DNA of 64,000 nucleotides from Streptomyces purpureus (GTDB taxonomy: Bacteria; Actinomycetota; Actinomycetes; Streptomycetales; Streptomycetaceae): positions 79,818 to 143,817 of the forward strand of contig NZ_BMQQ01000018.1 of assembly GCF_014648195.1 (NCBI RefSeq), read 5' to 3'. The position numbers were made by a program, and so were the translations under genes. The notes beneath the pieces are model-generated. The model was not told the DNA's origin and searched no databases. It saw only the letters and a program-made list of their open reading frames with translations. Positions within the stretch are counted from its first letter, which is position 1. Every line of letters starts with the position of its first letter. Below are positions 52,958 to 61,126 of the stretch, piece by piece.

Positions 52958-53464
52958 TCAGACGGCGATCGGCTTGCGGTAGCGGACGTACTCGTTCTGG
53001 CGCCGGAACCCCACGCTCTCGTAGAGGTCGTAGGAGCGGTACGGATTCGCGGTCCCGGTGTACAAGCGGGCGGTCTCCGCGCCGTGCTCGCGAAGGCATC
53101 GCAGCCCCTCCAGCAGCAGGGCCCGCCCGAGTCCCAGACGCCTCGACTCCGCCCGGACGCCCAATTCTTCGACTTCGCCGATGGTGGGGTCCTGCCGACG
53201 GATCGAGCACAGGGCGACACCGGCCATGTGTTCCGCCAGAAGCTGGTTCTCGGACGGGTCGTCCAACGTGGCGCACGCTTCCGCGATCTCGGCGGGTGTC
53301 GGGACCCCTTGCACGACCGAGCGGGCGTCGACCCGGTCCCCCTCGACACAGCCCAGCCGCTCCGCGGCCATCGCGCCATGGTCGTCCGGGCCGCGGTACG
53401 GCCGGAAGACGTAGCCAGGCATCCGTTCCAGCGACGCAAGGCCGCTGCCGCTGTTCACGCCCAC
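52958..53464 (-). CDS. GNAT-family N-acetyltransferase
   Basis: 168 aa; starting at the internal Met (53422) would give 154 aa. The fold is complete: VFRPYRGPDDHGAMAAERLG at the N-terminus, IGEVEELGVRAESRRLGLGR then ALLLEGLRCL as motif A with the acetyl-CoA loop RRLGLGRA, and NPYRSYDLYESVGFRRQNEY as motif B. It acetylates an unknown amine. It interrupts the secreted-hydrolase cluster and probably has its own promoter. Confidence 0.88.
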   Translation of the reverse strand: MGVNSGSGLASLERMPGYVFRPYRGPDDHGAMAAERLGCVEGDRVDARSVVQGVPTPAEIAEACATLDDPSENQLLAEHMAGVALCSIRRQDPTIGEVEELGVRAESRRLGLGRALLLEGLRCLREHGAETARLYTGTANPYRSYDLYESVGFRRQNEYVRYRKPIAV

Positions 53465-53538
53465 AGCAATCCCCCGTCACGTCGGACATGCGGTGTCACC
53501 GATCACCGAAGCGTATGCCGCCGTCGAGCGACGGCGAT

Positions 53539-53587
53539 GGCAACAACGGCAACGGCAACGGCAACGGCAACGGGAACGGCAACGGCA
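53539..53587. repeat. GGCAAC hexanucleotide tandem repeat
   Basis: About seven to eight GGCAAC-type units with one GGGAAC variant, in the spacer between GNAT and transglycosylase genes. Likely variable in length. Confidence 0.85.
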
Positions 53588-53660
53588 CCAGCGCCGTTGC
53601 CGTCGCAGCCATCGTCCTCCGGCTCCGCACGTGCTCCCCCGGACAGCCCGGGACAGCCCC

Positions 53661-55322
53661 TTAGTTGATCGCGGGGCCCGAATCGTTCAGCCAGCCCCAT
53701 TCCGACCACGTGGCGAACCCGGTCTGCCACCGGTGATAGACACCGGCTTGGCTGGTGCCGAACACTTCGATGCGACCGTCGGCGTTGTTGCTCGCACCGA
53801 TCTCGGTTCCGCCGCCACCGAAGGTCTCCCACTGCGAGTACGCCGCGTTCGGGCCGGTCTGCCAGGCGTGGCTCGCGGTGGTGGCGTTGATGGCGAACAC
53901 CTCGACCCGGCCGTCGACCGAGCGCGAGGTGGTCAGCTCGGCATTGGAGATTCCGCCGGTGCCCGTCCACTCCGACCAGGTGCTCGGGCTGGTCTGCCAG
54001 CGGTGGAACACACCGTTGGCGTTGGAGGCGAACACCTCGAGCCTGCCGTCCTGGTTGTAGCTGGCCGCGACGTCGCGTCCGCCGCCGCCGAAGTTCTCCC
54101 AGGTCGACCAACCGCCGTTGACGGAAGTCTGGTACAGGTGCTGGAACGTCGAGTCCGACAGCGCGAACACCTCGAGTCGTCCATCGGGTGCGTTCTCCAT
54201 GGCGAGGCGCGAGTTGGCCGGGCCACCGCCCACGCCTTCCCAGGTGGCCCAGCCACCGCTGGGCGCGGTCTGCCAGCGGTGGAAGACGCCGTTGGCGTTG
54301 GAGGCGAACACCTCGATACGGCCGTCGGCGTTGTTGCCGGCCGCCAGCCGGTACCCTCCGGTGCCGAAGTTCTCCCAGGCGGACCAACCCGCACTGGGCG
54401 CGGTCTGCCACATGTGGTCGAACGTGGTGTCCGACAGCGCGAACACCTCCAACCGGCCGTCCGCGTTGGACGCCACCGCCAGCTGCGCGTTGCGCGGACC
54501 ACCCGCGAACCGCCACTGCGACCAAGCGCCGTTCACCGCGGTCTGCCACGAGTGGTACACGCCGTCGGCGCCGGCGGCGAAAGCCTCCAGCCGTCCGTCC
54601 GCGGACCGCCCGGACACCACGCGGCCCGAGGCGTACGGGTGCTTGGGGCCGCCTCCCGTACCGGACCACAGCGCGTTGGCGATGAGTGCGGCGTCGTCCG
54701 CCTCGATCCCGTACAGGTGGCGCAGATCCTCCCTCGGCTGCTGAACACGCCAGCACACCTCGCCGATCGGCGCGTTGTTCCACGAGCCGGCCGGATACCG
54801 CCGTTCCATATCGTCGAGGAAGGCGTTGGTGGCGTAGGTCGGGTTCAGACGCTGTTCCCGGGTACCCCACCAGTCCTGCTGCTGGAACAGCCCGAGGCTG
54901 GTGTGGTCGACGGCCTGCGAGTAGTTGTTCATGCTGCTCTCCACGATGATCGTGGCGATGGCGATCGCCGCGGCTCGCGGGTTGAGCCCCCGGTCCTTCA
55001 CCGCCTGCGTGACCATCCGCGCGCAGGACATCTTGTACGCGTTCAGGTAGCCGGCCATCTTCGCGTGCAGCTGCGGGTTGAGCTGGTCGGCCATGACGCC
55101 GTCGGTGGGCGACGGGCCGGCCGGATCACATGGCACGGTCGGAATGGCAAACCCCTGTGGGCTGCTGAAATACCGGGATACGCCGGACCGGTCGTCGCCC
55201 CGGCCCGGAACAGGCCCGGGTTGGGCGACGGCGGCCGAGGCGGTCATCCCGATGACCAGCGCCCAGATTCCGGCCACGACGGCCAGTCTGGTGAACACGC
55301 GGTATAAGCCGGTTCTTGCCAC
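53661..55322 (-). CDS. Secreted transglycosylase-like protein with seven-bladed propeller
   Basis: 553 aa from GTG 55322 with GGAGGGGC upstream; in-frame extension to 55490 would cross the operator. Signal peptide (FTRLAVVAGIWALVIGMTAS) then a lytic-transglycosylase/lysozyme-like domain: AAAIAIATIIVESSMNNYSQ with the catalytic Glu, then DHTSLGLFQQQDWWGTREQR and YATNAFLDDMERRYPAGSWN. From about residue 235 seven DGR-x-E repeats (SADGRLEAFAAGADGVYHSW to NADGRIEVFGTSQAGVYHRW) form the same propeller as at 45241 and 47360. It would cleave glycan strands of peptidoglycan. Confidence 0.88.
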   Translation of the reverse strand: MARTGLYRVFTRLAVVAGIWALVIGMTASAAVAQPGPVPGRGDDRSGVSRYFSSPQGFAIPTVPCDPAGPSPTDGVMADQLNPQLHAKMAGYLNAYKMSCARMVTQAVKDRGLNPRAAAIAIATIIVESSMNNYSQAVDHTSLGLFQQQDWWGTREQRLNPTYATNAFLDDMERRYPAGSWNNAPIGEVCWRVQQPREDLRHLYGIEADDAALIANALWSGTGGGPKHPYASGRVVSGRSADGRLEAFAAGADGVYHSWQTAVNGAWSQWRFAGGPRNAQLAVASNADGRLEVFALSDTTFDHMWQTAPSAGWSAWENFGTGGYRLAAGNNADGRIEVFASNANGVFHRWQTAPSGGWATWEGVGGGPANSRLAMENAPDGRLEVFALSDSTFQHLYQTSVNGGWSTWENFGGGGRDVAASYNQDGRLEVFASNANGVFHRWQTSPSTWSEWTGTGGISNAELTTSRSVDGRVEVFAINATTASHAWQTGPNAAYSQWETFGGGGTEIGASNNADGRIEVFGTSQAGVYHRWQTGFATWSEWGWLNDSGPAIN

Positions 55323-55394
55323 TGTGTGTGCCCCTCCGTTGTGAAGTGAAGTCGGTGCGGAATTCGGCCGCCCCTCTGCGGGCGTCGGCGGCCG

Positions 55395-55425
55395 ACGGTA
55401 GAAGACGCCGATGAAATTCCGATGG
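55395..55425 (-). promoter_or_regulatory. SARP-type operator and -10 box of transglycosylase gene
   Basis: On the minus strand CCATCGG (55425-55419) and TCATCGG (55414-55408) are 11 bases apart, and TACCGT (55400-55395) follows after seven bases. This is the same layout as the acylase promoter. Confidence 0.75.
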
Positions 55426-55462
55426 AACCGTCCTTCATCCCCGTCGCCGGGGAATGCGGGTT

Positions 55463-55493
55463 TCATCGGGATGTCATCGGCTGCTGTCACTGT
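55463..55493 (+). promoter_or_regulatory. SARP-type operator of cutinase-like gene
   Basis: TCATCGG occurs at 55463-55469 and again at 55474-55480, exactly 11 bases apart. After seven bases CACTGT (55488-55493) is in the -10 position. About 105 bases separate it from ATG 55598. Confidence 0.7.
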
Positions 55494-55597
55494 CGTCCGG
55501 TGACCTTGGCCGACCGCCTACCGCCTACCGCCTCGGAAAGCGGACGCGTAAGGCCGAGGACATGGCACGCATAGGCCGACTACATGGGGAGTATCGA

Positions 55598-56263
55598 ATG
55601 CGGGCAAGAAAGTTCGCGGCCGCGCTGGCCGGACTCGTGCTCACGGCCGGGCTTTCAGTGGCACAGGGATCCACGGCGCAGGCAACGGCCGCGGCTTCGT
55701 GCGAGGGCACGTACACGATCGTTGTCGGTGGCACGGGAAGTTCGTGGAACAACGACGGCTTCACCGGCAACATCCAGCAGCACGTCGGGTACCCCACCCA
55801 GATTCCCAACGGTGCGAGCGCCCGGGCCGGCGTCAATGAGCTGAACCGGCTGGTACGTAACCAACGTGCCGCGTGCCCGGGCCAGCACGTCAAGATGGGC
55901 GGGTATTCGCTGGGCGCCGCGGTGGTGCACATCTGGGTCACCGAGAACTGGCAGACGTTCGGCAACGTCAATGCCATTCTCATCGCGGACCCCAAGCGTC
56001 AGGGCCCTCCCGGAGCCAATGGCGGAGCCGTTCCGTTCGGCGGTTTCGTCGGCGCCCCGCTCGCCGGCGCCGACAGGTTCTTCGGAAACGTACCGGTCAA
56101 GACGATCTGCCACTGGGACTACGTCTGCGACGAGTCCGCCGGCATTTGGACGTACCCGAACAACCACGTCAAGAACTACCCGCACGACTTCAACATGGAT
56201 CACCACAACGACAGCGCCAATGAGGAGTGGTACAACGGCGCTTGGCACCCCGCCTCCTGGTAA
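55598..56263 (+). CDS. Secreted cutinase/PE-PPE-like alpha/beta hydrolase
   Basis: 221 aa; GGGGAG seven bases before ATG 55598. Signal peptide (MRARKFAAALAGLVLTAGLS, cleavage likely after AQATAAA). The hydrolase core has TYTIVVGGTGSSWNNDGFTG, VKMGGYSLGAAVVHIWVTEN with the Ser nucleophile, NAILIADPKRQGPPGA with Asp, and VKNYPHDFNMDHHNDSANEE with His. Conserved Cys (ASCEGTY; RAACPGQH; TICHWDYVCDE) suggest disulfides. Likely acts on esters or lipids outside the cell. It is divergent from the transglycosylase gene. Confidence 0.82.
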   Translation: MRARKFAAALAGLVLTAGLSVAQGSTAQATAAASCEGTYTIVVGGTGSSWNNDGFTGNIQQHVGYPTQIPNGASARAGVNELNRLVRNQRAACPGQHVKMGGYSLGAAVVHIWVTENWQTFGNVNAILIADPKRQGPPGANGGAVPFGGFVGAPLAGADRFFGNVPVKTICHWDYVCDESAGIWTYPNNHVKNYPHDFNMDHHNDSANEEWYNGAWHPASW

Positions 56264-56307
56264 TCACGGAGGGTGCCTGGCCGAATCCATCGGCCATCTG
56301 ATATCTG

Positions 56308-56349
56308 CCACCTGCCATCGGCCCGGAAATGCCGGCCGCTGGCAGGTGG
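56308..56349. terminator. 10-bp stem-loop between cutinase-like and SARP genes
   Basis: CCACCTGCCA (56308-56317) pairs with TGGCAGGTGG (56340-56349), lying between two convergent genes. It is probably bidirectional. Confidence 0.75.
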
Positions 56350-56377
56350 TGAGGCGCTCGTACCGTTGGGGACCGCG

Positions 56378-57505
56378 TCAGAGCGCGTCATCGATGTTTC
56401 GTCGCCCCATGACGACGCGCCCTCGGCCGCCCGGCCGCCCGGCCGAGGGGGTGAGGCCGAGGCCGGCTTCGTCGCCGCACAGAATCATCTGGTGCGTCCG
56501 CCGCAGCATCCGGCTCGGCGGAACCCCCAGGTCGTCGGCGAGACGGCGGCGGGCGCGGTCGAACACGGTCAACGCGTCGGCCTGCCGGCCGTTTCGGTAC
56601 AGCGCCCGCATCAGCATCGCGGCCAACGGCTCGTTGAGGGGGTGCGCCGCGGACAGGGCGAACAGCTCGGCGATCGCTTCCGCGTCCTGGCCCAGCCGCA
56701 GCTGCCACTCCAACTTCCGCTGCACGATGGCGATCCTGCGCTCGGTGAGCCGCAGCCGCTCCAATTCGGCGAGCGGCCCGGGCAGACCGGCCAGGGGCTC
56801 CCCGCGAAACAGCTCCAGCGCCTGGGCACACAGGCGGACCGCCTCGGCCGGTTCACCCGCTCGATCGGCCGCCCCGATGCCGGTGACCAGTTCCTCCATA
56901 CGCGCCACGTCCACGTCGACCGCCCCGGGCACCAGCTGGTACCCGCGCCGGGCGAACTCGATGACCGAGCCCGGAGCGTCCCCGCCGCGCAGAGCCTTGC
57001 GTAACCGGTAGATGTACACCGGCACCACGTTCCCGGCCGGCGGCTCCATCCCCCAGACATCATCGAGCAGTTCCTGCTGGCTGAGACTCCGCCCCGCGCC
57101 CAGTGCCAGCGCCGCCAGTACGGCCTGCTGGCGTGGATGCCCCAGGTTCAGGGGCCGCCCGTCCTGCCAAGCCTGCAGCGGCCCGAGCAAGGAGATCTGC
57201 ATCTTCGCCCCGCCCGCTCGACCGGCGGCGGTCCGCCGCACCGGTCTCTCCGACTGCGTACGGGGCCCACGTCCCGGCACGACCAGCCCGCAGTCGAAGG
57301 CGTGGACGATGGCGGCGGCCCGGTCGCGCAGACCGAGCTTCACCAGAATCCGGGCGAGGTGTTCGGCGACGGCGCCCTCGGGGAGGCCGAGGGCGGCGCC
57401 GATTTCGTCGTCCCGCAGGCCGCAGCCCACCGCGGCGAGCACCTTGCGCTCCTGCTGCGCGAGCGAGGTGGCGGTCGGGCGTTCGGTGGTGACGGTCGTC
57501 GGCAT
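56378..57505 (-). CDS. SARP-family activator with N-terminal LuxR-type HTH
   Basis: 375 aa. Residues about 12-72 form a LuxR/FixJ-type HTH (LAQQERKVLAAVGCGLRDDE, then IGAALGLPEGAVAEHLARIL). From about residue 102 comes the SARP body: an OmpR-type winged helix (MQISLLGPLQAWQDGRPLNL, then YRLRKALRGGDAPGSVIEFA) and a BTAD domain (VDVDVARMEELVTGIGAADR and ARRRLADDLGVPPSRMLRRT). SARPs activate promoters with 11-bp-spaced heptamers near -10, and such sites occur at three nearby promoters. Two DNA-binding domains in one small protein is unusual. It is the probable regulator of the secreted hydrolase locus. Confidence 0.88.
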   Translation of the reverse strand: MPTTVTTERPTATSLAQQERKVLAAVGCGLRDDEIGAALGLPEGAVAEHLARILVKLGLRDRAAAIVHAFDCGLVVPGRGPRTQSERPVRRTAAGRAGGAKMQISLLGPLQAWQDGRPLNLGHPRQQAVLAALALGAGRSLSQQELLDDVWGMEPPAGNVVPVYIYRLRKALRGGDAPGSVIEFARRGYQLVPGAVDVDVARMEELVTGIGAADRAGEPAEAVRLCAQALELFRGEPLAGLPGPLAELERLRLTERRIAIVQRKLEWQLRLGQDAEAIAELFALSAAHPLNEPLAAMLMRALYRNGRQADALTVFDRARRRLADDLGVPPSRMLRRTHQMILCGDEAGLGLTPSAGRPGGRGRVVMGRRNIDDAL

Positions 57506-57640
57506 CGCTGCTCCCCGTGCTCCGGCCTGATCGGTCTGGCGGGCGCCGACGACAAGGTAGAGGGGGGAGGGTCGGGCACGGCATCCGGAACGATCCGGAG
57601 TGACACGCGCGACCGGGACTCCTTGGTGTGTTCCTGTGCG

Positions 57641-58150
57641 TCAGGCAGCCGGACCAGGCGCAGATGCTCGCCGTGACCGGTCTTGCCTGACGATGGCCTG
57701 GGCGACTCCTTGGATGGCGCCCCGAAGAAGGTCACCGTAGGGATTCGGAGGAAGGCTGGGGGCGAGCGCCTTTGCCGCGTCGATGTGCTCGGTGGCAGCG
57801 TCGAAGGAGCCGAGTCGACGGTAGTTGTCGGCGAGGTTGAGGTGCAGGGAGGGGTAGAAGCCGGCGATGTGGAGGCCGGCGTGGTGCTCCTGGACGCGCT
57901 GCTCGGTCATGGCGTCGGCAGCGTCCAGGGCCCGGATGTCCCAAGCGAGGGCCTGGGCGGCATCTTCGTAGAGATCTGCCAGGTGGTGAGCGAGGGAGCA
58001 GCGGTGCAGCGGGTCACCGGTGACACCGATCGCGGACCACAGGCCCAGCAGCTTCCGGCGGGCGGAAGCGCGGCCACCGGCTCGCCCCTCGGCGACGGCG
58101 TGGCCTATCGCTTCCATGGTCGGGTCGGGACTGGCGGGTGCGGTGGTCAT
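57641..58150 (-). CDS. Helical TPR-like hypothetical protein
   Basis: 169 aa, all helical. Two TPR-like units can be traced (HRCSLAHHLADLYEDAAQAL; LHLNLADNYRRLGSFDAATE), with the typical small-large pattern A-x-x-Y/L and a following DAAKAL helix. There is no signal or membrane segment. It follows the MerR/clamp-like gene by 20 bases in the same direction and may be its operon partner. Function unknown. Confidence 0.7.
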   Translation of the reverse strand: MTTAPASPDPTMEAIGHAVAEGRAGGRASARRKLLGLWSAIGVTGDPLHRCSLAHHLADLYEDAAQALAWDIRALDAADAMTEQRVQEHHAGLHIAGFYPSLHLNLADNYRRLGSFDAATEHIDAAKALAPSLPPNPYGDLLRGAIQGVAQAIVRQDRSRRASAPGPAA

Positions 58151-58170
58151 GGAGTGTTCCTCGTCGTCTC

Positions 58171-59226
58171 TCAGGCGGAGTGGTCGTACTTGATGGGCAT
58201 GGCCAGGGTGGTGAGATCGCCGCGGTCGGCGGAGCGGATCGTGACGGGCTGGTCGTGTCCTCGTAGGTCGAGCAGTACGTCAGGGCCGATCGCGGTGCTC
58301 ACGGCGGGATAGAGCGTGGTCAGCTCGAACCAGATCTGGAGGGCCTGGCCCGTCGCGGTGGCCGGAAGCGGGATGCCGGGGTGTTCGTCGTCCGCCGACA
58401 CCACGTTCACCGCGTCGTCGGCGACATGCAGCCCGATGCGCTCGCCGGGGTGTTCTTCCAGGGCTCGCAGGAGCAGATCCTTCGAGACCGTCGCACGAGT
58501 GGTGACCTCGCCCAGTGACGCGAGCATCAGCCGATGGTCGGGGAACTCTTCGTTCAGCAACCGGCAGTGCCGGTCCTCCCGGTCGTCCACGCGGAACCAG
58601 ATCCCGTTCGAAACCGCTTCCAGTCGCACCAGCGGACTGCGGCGGATCGCGGCGACCGCGGCTCGCAGCTCGTCGCCGTTCACCGTGCCGGCCCACGTCT
58701 GGCTCGGGGCTTCAGCCGGCACCAGCGTTCTGGTGGAGAGCCGGTATCGGTCCGTCGCGGTCAGAGTGACTGCCTCACGACTTGCCTCGACGCGCAGACC
58801 GGCGAGCGCCGGCATTCCGCGCTCATGCGCGGTCGCGGTCATGACCTGCTCGACCGCGTCCGCCAGCACGGGCCCCTTCACCGCCGCGATCGGAAGACCT
58901 GGCACATTGCCGCCGAGCGCGGACTTGATGACAGCGGCCTTCTGCTGCACGGCCGTGGCGTCCCCAACCACCTTTGCGACATGCTCGTCGAGCAGCCGGG
59001 AAGCCTCGTCAGCCCCGGCACCAAGCACAGCGTCGACAGCGGCCAGGGGCATAGCGAGCTCGCGGAGCTGACGCAGCGCGGTCGCCCGAGCCACCTGGTC
59101 GGTGCTGTAGTAGCGGTAGCCCGTGACGGGGTCGACCTCGGCAGGGGGCAGCAGCCCGGAGTCGGCGTAGAACCGCAACGCGCTGGAGGTCAGACCACTG
59201 CGCTGGGCGAAGGCCCCGATCGGCAT
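58171..59226 (-). CDS. MerR-type regulator fused to DNA polymerase III beta-clamp-like domain
   Basis: About 351 aa from ATG 59226; GTG 59244 or TTG 59265 are alternatives. The N-terminal 70 residues are a MerR winged helix (IGAFAQRSGLTSSALRFYAD and TGYRYYSTDQVARATALRQL) followed by a helical linker. Residues about 120-350 resemble two clamp domains: LADAVEQVMTATAHERGMPA, LAGLRVEASREAVTLTATDR then YRLSTRTL, and EEFPDHRLMLASLGEV as in DnaN. A promoter with TTGACC at 59281-59276 and long spacing fits MerR autoregulation. Its ligand and DNA role are unknown. Confidence 0.8.
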   Translation of the reverse strand: MPIGAFAQRSGLTSSALRFYADSGLLPPAEVDPVTGYRYYSTDQVARATALRQLRELAMPLAAVDAVLGAGADEASRLLDEHVAKVVGDATAVQQKAAVIKSALGGNVPGLPIAAVKGPVLADAVEQVMTATAHERGMPALAGLRVEASREAVTLTATDRYRLSTRTLVPAEAPSQTWAGTVNGDELRAAVAAIRRSPLVRLEAVSNGIWFRVDDREDRHCRLLNEEFPDHRLMLASLGEVTTRATVSKDLLLRALEEHPGERIGLHVADDAVNVVSADDEHPGIPLPATATGQALQIWFELTTLYPAVSTAIGPDVLLDLRGHDQPVTIRSADRGDLTTLAMPIKYDHSA

Positions 59227-59317
59227 CAGCTCATCATTTGGCACCGCGTCATCATCGAGCTTCAACCAACTCGAAGGTCAACACGGACGAGCACCGACGC
59301 GGATACGAGAAGCGCAG

Positions 59318-59347
59318 AGCCCCTGCCGGGTGGTTCCGGCAGGGGCT
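59318..59347 (-). terminator. 12-bp stem terminator after SH3-like gene
   Basis: AGCCCCTGCCGG (59318-59329) pairs perfectly with CCGGCAGGGGCT (59336-59347). It lies downstream of the minus-strand SH3-like gene and insulates it from the MerR gene. Confidence 0.85.
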
Positions 59348-59394
59348 TGTCCAAGGCCGGGCGTTCCCGGCAGAGGTCTGCGGATGATGGGCTG

Positions 59395-59760
59395 TCAGCA
59401 GGGCGCGGTGACGTTTCCGCAGTAGATCCAGCCCCACCGGGGAGAGTCGAGCTCGTACCAGCGGTTGCCGGCGCTGTTGACCCGAGTGTTGTACCACCAG
59501 AGAGGTTGACCCGCGTAGGACGTGCGCCAGAGCACGTCGCAGGACGAGCTGGGGCATGACCTGACCACACGCCCCGCGGAAAGGGCCTCGGTCCAGCCAT
59601 CAGCAGCCCGGGCGGGTGTCAGGTCCGCCGCGGCGCCGGAGGACGGGGTCGCCGCCGTGGTGGCTGCGGGTGTCGCCTGTGCTGGTGCGGCGATCCCGGT
59701 GGTGAGAAGCGCGGTGCCGATGGTGACACCGGCGAGAAGGGTGCGAATGCGCACGGACAT
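59395..59760 (-). CDS. Small secreted SH3-like protein
   Basis: 121 aa with a signal peptide (MSVRIRTLLAGVTIGTALLT, cleavage likely after PAQA near residue 29). The mature C-terminal 65 residues look like a bacterial SH3 domain (RVVRSCPSSSCDVLWRTSYA then RWYELDSPRWGWIYCGNVTA) with four Cys likely paired. Such small proteins may bind the cell wall. The gene is flanked by its own terminator and a divergent regulator. Confidence 0.82.
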   Translation of the reverse strand: MSVRIRTLLAGVTIGTALLTTGIAAPAQATPAATTAATPSSGAAADLTPARAADGWTEALSAGRVVRSCPSSSCDVLWRTSYAGQPLWWYNTRVNSAGNRWYELDSPRWGWIYCGNVTAPC

Positions 59761-59998
59761 ATCTCAGCACTCCGTTGTTCGTGGTCTGGGTTGTCGCCCC
59801 ACACTCGGAGCGGCCAGTCGTCCCACCATCGGATTCGAGCGTCGGTTCGCGCTATTCGATTCGGTTGTAGCCGAACTGAGGTCCTGGGCGACCCGGGGCG
59901 GACCGGACCGGGTGAGCGGTCAAATCGACTTGTTTCGGACTGCCCTCGAACGAGATCAGCGTGAAGCATCCGGCCCAGGAAAAGAGGAGGCTGATGTG

Positions 59999-61036
59999 AT
60001 GCGATTGCACTTCACCGCGGAGGACTTGGCGCGGGTGAAGGTCCATGTGCTCGGTCCACTCGCCGAGACAGCACTGTGCTTGTGGAACCTCCAGCGGCGC
60101 GACGGCAGGACGCTGTTCGGCGGCTGGCGCGCGCGTACGAGCCCACTTGTCACGGGTGACGGGCCCGACACCGCGAGGTTCCTGAGCTCACCAGGCGGGG
60201 GGCTGGTGGATCTGTTCACCCTTGTGGGCGCTGCGGACAGTCTGGGTGAAGGCCTGGAGCGGCTGGTCAGTGCGCGAGGAGGCGATCTGCGCGCGGAGTT
60301 CGCCGTACGAGGTCCGGCCAGGCCGCGGGCGCAGTGGCTGTCCGGGGTGATGGCGGCCGACCGGCCGTCGGTACAACGGCTCGCCGCCGCGCTGCGGGAA
60401 TGCCACCGGGTGGGAGTCTCCCCGTACTGGGATCGTGTCCACCACCACCTGGACGGGGAGGTAGCGCGCCGAGGGCGCCTCATGGTGCAGGGCGGGGTGA
60501 CAACGTTGTTGGACAGCATGCGTCCGATGGCCATGTGGAAATCCCCCGTGCTGGAGATCCCTGGCTATCGGCCGCTCATCCACACCTCAACCGACTTCCA
60601 CCTGGCAGGCCGCGCGCTGGTCCTGGCTCCATCGGTGTTCTGCGGGCCGGTTCCCCAGCTGTTCGCCACCGCCCAGGCCGACACCGCGGTCATGGTGTAC
60701 CCGGCTCTGAACAATCCGATCGACGCGGCCGGCCTGTGGGCTCACCCCGCTGATACACGCCACGCCGATGCCCCGGTGCCACCGGCTCTGTCCGCGCTTC
60801 TCGGCCGTACCCGGGCGGTCGTGCTCTGTGTGATAGCCGACCATCCCGCGTGCACCACGACGCAGCTGGCCCGGAGGGCAGGGATCTCCCCAGCCAGCGC
60901 CAGCGAGCATGCCACCACACTGCGCAGCGCCGGCCTGACCACCCTCACCCGTGAGCGGAAGACTGCCCTTCACACGCTGACCCATCTCGGCCTCACCCTG
61001 CTGAACACCAACGGTTCAGCACCGGCCAGTACTTGA
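59999..61036 (+). CDS. Winged-helix regulator, DUF5937/ArsR-like
   Basis: 345 aa; AGGAGG eight bases upstream fixes ATG 59999. The N-terminal 220 residues form a large domain (MRLHFTAEDLARVKVHVLGP then LAETALCLWNLQR) characteristic of DUF5937-type Streptomyces regulators. The C-terminus is an ArsR-like winged helix (RTRAVVLCVIADHPACTTTQ, then LARRAGISPASASEHATTLR). It precedes the hydrolase gene by about 90 bases and may control it or the divergent SH3-like gene. Confidence 0.85.
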   Translation: MRLHFTAEDLARVKVHVLGPLAETALCLWNLQRRDGRTLFGGWRARTSPLVTGDGPDTARFLSSPGGGLVDLFTLVGAADSLGEGLERLVSARGGDLRAEFAVRGPARPRAQWLSGVMAADRPSVQRLAAALRECHRVGVSPYWDRVHHHLDGEVARRGRLMVQGGVTTLLDSMRPMAMWKSPVLEIPGYRPLIHTSTDFHLAGRALVLAPSVFCGPVPQLFATAQADTAVMVYPALNNPIDAAGLWAHPADTRHADAPVPPALSALLGRTRAVVLCVIADHPACTTTQLARRAGISPASASEHATTLRSAGLTTLTRERKTALHTLTHLGLTLLNTNGSAPAST

Positions 61037-61113
61037 ACGTGGACCCTGACCGCCGCTCCGCCGCGTCGATCGCGTCAACTGCTGGTCAGCCATGGAGTGT
61101 CAGTGTTGCCGCA

Positions 61114-61126
61114 TAGCATCCGCATC
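61114..61126 (+). promoter_or_regulatory. Leaderless promoter of alpha/beta hydrolase
   Basis: TAGCAT at 61114-61119 stands seven bases before ATG 61127, so the transcript should begin at the start codon. There is no Shine-Dalgarno sequence. Confidence 0.55.

Noticed and set aside
53539..53587. GGCAAC array considered as a CRISPR-like or regulatory array
   Set aside because: Simple hexanucleotide repeat without spacers; no cas genes in the window.
53493..55307. Long plus-strand frame opposite the transglycosylase-propeller gene
   Set aside because: Mirror of the repeated propeller codons; composition is not protein-like and no ribosome-binding site is present.
56388..56405. TCATCGA and TCGTCGC spaced 11 bases, like a SARP site
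   Set aside because: It lies inside the 3' end of the SARP coding sequence with no -10 box or gene at the right distance; probably chance.
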